Assembly: GCA_964411875.1 (NCBI GenBank)
Contig: CAYPMT010000097.1
Coordinates: forward strand, 1-9,023
Length of the DNA stretch: 9,023 bases
Origin: Aliikangiella sp964411875
Lineage (GTDB): Bacteria; Pseudomonadota; Gammaproteobacteria; Enterobacterales; Kangiellaceae
Direction of reading: 5' to 3'
Under the pieces are notes generated by a model that was given only the letters and a program-made list of their open reading frames with translations, was not told where the DNA came from and did not search any database. Shown in pieces: positions 5,601 through 9,023 of this stretch (within the stretch, counting starts at the first letter, position 1; each line of letters opens with the position of its first letter). A program made the position numbers and the translations under genes.

Positions 5601-7373
5601 CTAACGTTTGTAACTATAGTGAGATTCGATACTTTCTCGAGTGACTACACCATAAATTTTGTCGTTGGTTGTAGCGGTTGTTCTGAATATATAAACGGCA
5701 TTAACTGACTCCCTATCCATAGTGTCAAGTGCTTCTTCTAAGGTGGCTTGCAAATAAACAGAAGCAATATCTTTTCGATCGGCAGGAATTTTTAATAAAT
5801 CAATATCAATTGGGCAGTAATCTTGCTGCAGACTTGAGTCTTCGTCATCGCCTTCTTTCAACTCTTCTTTCTGCTGAATCAAATAGCGGGCTAGGTCATT
5901 AGCCGGCATTAAAGAAATGGGTACTGATTCAGATTTGATAAGGATCCAGCGAGGTGAGCTCTCAAGGGCTTCTTCAGCTTCTTGATAGGAAATAACTTTT
6001 TCAAGTATAGCGATTTTTCTTTCCATAAGACCTGCAACCCCAACACTGCGGAGATACTGGGATAGTGGATTAATGGTCATCTCTAACCCTTTTGCTTGCA
6101 TTTGAGACTGAAAAATCGATGGTTGTTTAAATAGTTGAGAGACAACAAGGTTGCTAATCACTAGAACTAGCATACCTGGTAACAAAATATTAGGATTATT
6201 GGTGAGCTCAAGTAATGTTAATAGAGCGGCTAAAGGTGCCTGCAGAGTTGCACTCATCATAGCTGCCATGCCAATCATGGCGTAAAAAGCATAGTTGGAA
6301 ACATGGCTGGGAAATAGAAGTTCGCCTAGGCTACCAATTAAACCACCCAGCATAGCGCCGATGAATAGTGAAGGGCCTATCACCCCGCCAGGGAGGGACA
6401 TACTTGAACAAATGATCGTTGCAAGTAGCTTAGCAACAAAAGCAATGGCTAGCACTTGCAAAGTCAATTGGCTATGTAGTGCGGAATTAACCGTGTCATA
6501 ACCAATGCCCATAACTTGTGGTGCACCAAGTGCAATAATGCCAACGCAAGCACCCGCGACGCTACATTTTAACCAGCTGTTCCAGTTTTTAACTTGAATA
6601 GAAATTATTTGAGTGGCTTTGATAAATGCGCTTGCGACGCAGCCGATGATAAGCCCAAGTAAAATAAAATAAGGAATTTCCCAAAGAGAATTTAGCTCTA
6701 GTGGTGGCACAGTAAAGGCAACGTCATTACCGAAAACAATGCGAGATAATACGGTCGCACTGACAGAAGATATAATGATTGGAATAAAGCTAGTAGCAGC
6801 GTACTCCATCATGACTACTTCCATCGCAAAAATCACTCCGGCTAAAGGCGTATTAAAACTAGCAGAGATAGCGGCAGCTGTTCCGCAGCCAACGAGTATT
6901 CTGATGCTATTGTTGGGTAGCTTCATGCGCTGTCCAAGCCAGCTTCCTGCGGTTGCACCTAAATGAATACTTGGGCCCTCACGACCAACCGATTGGCCTG
7001 TTGCTAAGGTCATACCGCCGAGGAAAAATTGCACAACTGCATTACGCCATGGAAGGTAGCCTTGGTGGTAACTCATACGTTCAAGTACATGACCAATACC
7101 GACTAGACGGACTTCTTTACCTACTCGGTGTAGAACATAACCAACAAAAAAGCCGCCTATAAGTGGCAAACAGAGGCGAAACCACCAAGGGGTTGACTCG
7201 AAGTCACTCGAGTTATCAGAGGTGTGCCATAAAACAAAGCCGCTTTCAATAAATAGGCGAAAGAGAATAACCACGCCACCAGCTAAAAGACCACTGATTA
7301 ACCCCATAACCGATAGGATAGGGAGTGCATTGAGGCTGCCGAGTTTTAGGCGTATGGTTTCAAAAAACGTCAT
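5601..7373 (-). CDS. CLC-family anion transporter/channel with C-terminal CBS domains
   Basis: The 590-residue protein has a CLC membrane core at about 15-415. GREGP at 130-134 keeps the gating glutamate (E132). SFNTPLAGVIFAMEVV at 172-187 matches helix H, but the proton-glutamate position of E. coli ClcA (E203) is V186. The GSGIP selectivity motif is replaced by GIGHV at 92-96. The GGxFxP motif reads GGVIGP at 329-334, and the Tyr445 position is F421 (in PSIF). The C-terminal 150 residues form two CBS-like segments (about 448-500 and 535-587), usually sites of adenine-nucleotide sensing, with an acidic linker at 503-513. I recall similar sequences in other gammaproteobacteria as a distinct CLC group. 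Ion specificity and whether it is a channel or exchanger are open. AAGG lies just before the ATG. hemJ follows on the same strand. Confidence 0.92.
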   Translation of the reverse strand: MTFFETIRLKLGSLNALPILSVMGLISGLLAGGVVILFRLFIESGFVLWHTSDNSSDFESTPWWFRLCLPLIGGFFVGYVLHRVGKEVRLVGIGHVLERMSYHQGYLPWRNAVVQFFLGGMTLATGQSVGREGPSIHLGATAGSWLGQRMKLPNNSIRILVGCGTAAAISASFNTPLAGVIFAMEVVMMEYAATSFIPIIISSVSATVLSRIVFGNDVAFTVPPLELNSLWEIPYFILLGLIIGCVASAFIKATQIISIQVKNWNSWLKCSVAGACVGIIALGAPQVMGIGYDTVNSALHSQLTLQVLAIAFVAKLLATIICSSMSLPGGVIGPSLFIGAMLGGLIGSLGELLFPSHVSNYAFYAMIGMAAMMSATLQAPLAALLTLLELTNNPNILLPGMLVLVISNLVVSQLFKQPSIFQSQMQAKGLEMTINPLSQYLRSVGVAGLMERKIAILEKVISYQEAEEALESSPRWILIKSESVPISLMPANDLARYLIQQKEELKEGDDEDSSLQQDYCPIDIDLLKIPADRKDIASVYLQATLEEALDTMDRESVNAVYIFRTTATTNDKIYGVVTRESIESHYSYKR

Positions 7374-7386
7374 AAACCTTCATTTA

Positions 7387-7406
7387 ATAACGCTTAAATG
7401 CGTTAT
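7387..7406. promoter_or_regulatory. Perfect dyad upstream of clc (possible operator)
   Basis: ATAACGC (7387-7393) and GCGTTAT (7400-7406) form a perfect 7-base inverted repeat with a six-base spacer TTAAAT. The dyad ends 14 nt before the clc start codon and overlaps a -10-like TATAAC on the - strand. That position suits a repressor site or a small hairpin in the 5' leader of clc. Confidence 0.45.
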
Positions 7407-7590
7407 AACCTAATGTGAGTGAGTAAGAAATTAAGAAAAGTTACTATTTCTTCTAATTAGCTTTAAGAGTAGAATATAACCTATTGATAAAAAAGACAAA
7501 TAAAAAACAGGTAATTGGTCAAGGTTTTTGTTTTTTATCTTCGACTAAGAGTAGTTAATATTGATTAAGGAAGATTATTAACAAGTTGAT

Positions 7591-7596
7591 TATAAT
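7591..7596 (+). promoter_or_regulatory. Candidate -10 element for the DUF6776 gene
   Basis: A perfect TATAAT lies 48 nt before the ATG at 7645, with a TG four bases upstream of it. No good -35 is seen at 16-18 bases; TTGATT at 7561-7566 is 24 bases away. The rest of the 271-nt divergent gap (7374-7644) is AT-rich and shows no open frame, RNA gene or other clear signal besides the clc dyad. Confidence 0.4.
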
Positions 7597-7644
7597 ATGA
7601 GTGACTGGTGGAAATGTCGGTCGAATTGATAAATAGGGTTATCT

Positions 7645-8355
7645 ATGGCGGAAAAGCGGTTAGTCATTCAGTATGAAAAAACATCTACCTGGTTTGTTTT
7701 TTGGGCAGCGATTGTTTTCTCAGTACTATTGTTTTGTTTTTATATCGGCCGTTATTTATCGGTTAATGAGCGAGAAAGCGCTATTGAACAGTCGAAAAGT
7801 TTGCAAAAGCAACTGGATGTTTACCAGGAAGCTTATCAAAAGGCTAATCACGACCTTGTGGTTCAGGTTCAGCATGCTAAAGTTGATAGTTTATCGAATA
7901 AACAGCTTATTGAAACTATCAAGCAGTTACAGCAAAATCAAAGTAAGCTCCGTGCAGAATTAGATTTTTATCGTAGTATTATGGCGCCTGAGTTGGATCA
8001 AAAAGGGTTAACCATCGCTGAGTTTAATACTAAAAAAAGTCAATCGGAAAAGCGTTCAAAGTTTAAGTTAGTACTTACTCAAAATGGTAAACAAGATCAG
8101 TTTTTAAAGGGAAGCGTTAAATTAGTGATTGAAGGCTCTAACGTGAAAACGGGTTTACCAGTGAATTATAATTTTAATGATTTAGGCAAATTTGACCCAA
8201 AGCACTTTCAATTTAAGTTTCGTTATTTTCAGAATATTGAAGGTGAAATACAGTTGCCAGATGACTTTATTGCCAAGAAAGTGAGTATTTCAGCGAAAAC
8301 TAAAGGGCTGAAAAAAAACCAGTCAGCAGAAAAGCAACTTGACTGGAAAGTTTAG
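7645..8355 (+). CDS. DUF6776-family membrane-anchored coiled-coil protein
   Basis: The 236-residue protein has a short basic cytoplasmic N-terminus, one membrane segment at about 16-36, a charged, Gln-rich coiled coil at about 42-110, the motif LDFYRSIMAPE at 106-116, and a C-terminal beta-rich domain. In that domain the family pattern is visible: a KLVLTQNG strand (141-148), FLKGSVKLVIEG, FQFKFRYFQNIEGEIQLP, and a final KQLDWKV. The function is not known. The topology suggests that the coiled coil and beta domain face the periplasm. DUF6776 genes are commonly found directly before a bactofilin gene, as here, which suggests a joint role in envelope or cytoskeletal structure; that is inference. 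AGGG precedes the ATG. The stop is TAG. Confidence 0.85.
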   Translation: MAEKRLVIQYEKTSTWFVFWAAIVFSVLLFCFYIGRYLSVNERESAIEQSKSLQKQLDVYQEAYQKANHDLVVQVQHAKVDSLSNKQLIETIKQLQQNQSKLRAELDFYRSIMAPELDQKGLTIAEFNTKKSQSEKRSKFKLVLTQNGKQDQFLKGSVKLVIEGSNVKTGLPVNYNFNDLGKFDPKHFQFKFRYFQNIEGEIQLPDDFIAKKVSISAKTKGLKKNQSAEKQLDWKV

Positions 8356-8649
8356 TGCTTGCCAGAGTTTTTGCTCCAGTCTTTTGATGATTAAATTTCA
8401 ACAATAATATTTAACTTATTCCTAAAAATGCCAAGCTATACGTAGAATATTGGTGAAAATCGGCTATAGTTGATACAGGCTTGTTGCTTTTCAACTTGCA
8501 GGGAATATGTAAATTCTTGGTTCGTCTACTGAATTTTTATTTGTGAAAACCCTGTCACTAGCGATTCACTTTGATGTGTGAATATAGCCGCTAAGAGTTA
8601 GTAATTTTATCCAATTTGAGTTGATAACGGTTAGTTTTGGGAGTATCTC
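8356..8649 (+). other. 294-nt intergenic region before bactofilin
   Basis: No open frame of useful length exists on either strand. Two short inverted repeats are visible: AGTTGA/TCAACT near 8468-8495, and CGGCTATA (8461-8468) with TATAGCCG (8583-8590), which could pair over a distance. I see no convincing intrinsic terminator after the DUF6776 gene and no strong promoter, so the two genes could be cotranscribed or the bactofilin gene could have its own promoter here. Confidence 0.4.
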
Positions 8650-9023
8650 ATGTTCAATTTTAATAAAAAATCATCGCCTCGAGCTAAGGCTGGCGCTGCA
8701 GATACCTTAATTAGCAAAGATACTGAGGTTTCCGGTGATATCCATTTTTCCGGTGTTTTATATGTTGATGGTTATATTAAAGGTGATGTTATTGCTGACG
8801 AGTTGCAAGACTCTTTACTTACTATTGGTCAAAATGGTCATATAGAAGGTGAAGTAAAAGTGCCTCATATTATGATCTTAGGTCGTGTTACCGGTGACGT
8901 TTATGCATTAGAACATGTTGAATTAATGGAGAGCGCTAAAATTGATGGAAATGTATACTATAAACTAATCGAAATGGCTATGGGGGCTGAAGTCAACGGT
9001 CAAATGGTTCATCGTGGTGATAA
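8650..9023 (+). CDS. Bactofilin (polymer-forming cytoskeletal protein), 3' end outside window
   Basis: The ATG at 8650 follows GGGAG at 8639-8643 with six bases of spacing. The 124 visible codons run open to the window edge. After a short basic tail (about 1-18) comes the DUF583/bactofilin core, built of short glycine-punctuated beta-helix turns: VSGDIHFSGVLYVDG, IKGDV, LLTIGQNGHIEGEV, ILGRVTGDVY, and AKIDGNVYYKLIEMAMGAEV followed by NGQMV. Bactofilins polymerise without nucleotide into filaments beneath the inner membrane and help place envelope-building machinery; there is no membrane segment in the visible part. The visible length is near that of a complete core, so only a short tail should be missing. 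In related genomes erpA often follows. Confidence 0.95.
   Translation, partial: MFNFNKKSSPRAKAGAADTLISKDTEVSGDIHFSGVLYVDGYIKGDVIADELQDSLLTIGQNGHIEGEVKVPHIMILGRVTGDVYALEHVELMESAKIDGNVYYKLIEMAMGAEVNGQMVHRGD

Noticed and set aside
6295..7162. Plus-strand open frames opposite clc
   Set aside because: Several short frames lie antisense to a clear CLC gene; none shows a ribosome binding site with a recognisable protein.
8543..8563. CRP-like site TGTGA...TCAC before bactofilin
   Set aside because: The two half-sites are separated by eight bases, not six, and the right arm is incomplete.
8461..8590. Structured RNA or riboswitch in the bactofilin leader from CGGCTATA/TATAGCCG pairing
   Set aside because: Eight pairs over 115 nt in a 294-nt region is not strong, no known riboswitch core is seen, and no terminator or sequestering stem is linked to the start codon.

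Overview
The window looks like part of a draft genome from an AT-rich gammaproteobacterium. It opens with the last codons of elongation factor Tu. It closes with a hemJ / DUF6776 / bactofilin neighbourhood that in many gammaproteobacteria leads to erpA (recalled from memory; erpA would lie beyond the right edge). I cannot name a genus. A run of exactly 100 N (2915-3014) is a scaffold gap, so the distance and linkage across it are unknown.

Layout. 1-115: 3' end of tuf and its terminator. 212-1528 (+): a glycerophosphodiester phosphodiesterase (GDPD) whose export signal (212-313) is cut off from an otherwise intact 400-residue enzyme by one in-frame amber codon. A two-way terminator (1584-1615) separates it from a small convergent gene (1656-1970, -) with two CxxC pairs. 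2128-2709 (+): a secreted or lipid-anchored YceI-family protein, followed 19 nt later by the N-terminal part of a sugar-transferase-like protein that runs into the gap. 3082-4344 (+): a fold-type I PLP aminotransferase. 4469-5044 (+): a cysteine-dioxygenase-type cupin, with a strong terminator-like hairpin between the two. 5090-7373 (-): clc, a CLC-type anion transporter with C-terminal CBS domains, then hemJ, probably one transcription unit. 7645-8355 (+): DUF6776 membrane coiled-coil protein. 8650-9023 (+): bactofilin, running off the end.

How the genes may work together. The GDPD would supply glycerol-3-phosphate and an alcohol from phospholipid head-group diesters outside the cytoplasm, but only if the amber codon is read through or is an error. 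The dioxygenase and aminotransferase could together oxidise cysteine to its sulfinate and then deaminate it; that link rests on adjacency and chemistry only. DUF6776 and bactofilin are a recurrent pair probably concerned with cell-envelope or cytoskeletal organisation. HemJ makes protoporphyrin IX for heme.

I found no CRISPR array, tRNA, rRNA, transposase, prophage gene or recognisable defence system. The observations most worth checking are the amber-split GDPD, the CLC protein lacking the canonical proton glutamate and selectivity motif, the possible attenuator before the dioxygenase, and the retained Cys/Tyr cofactor pair in the dioxygenase.
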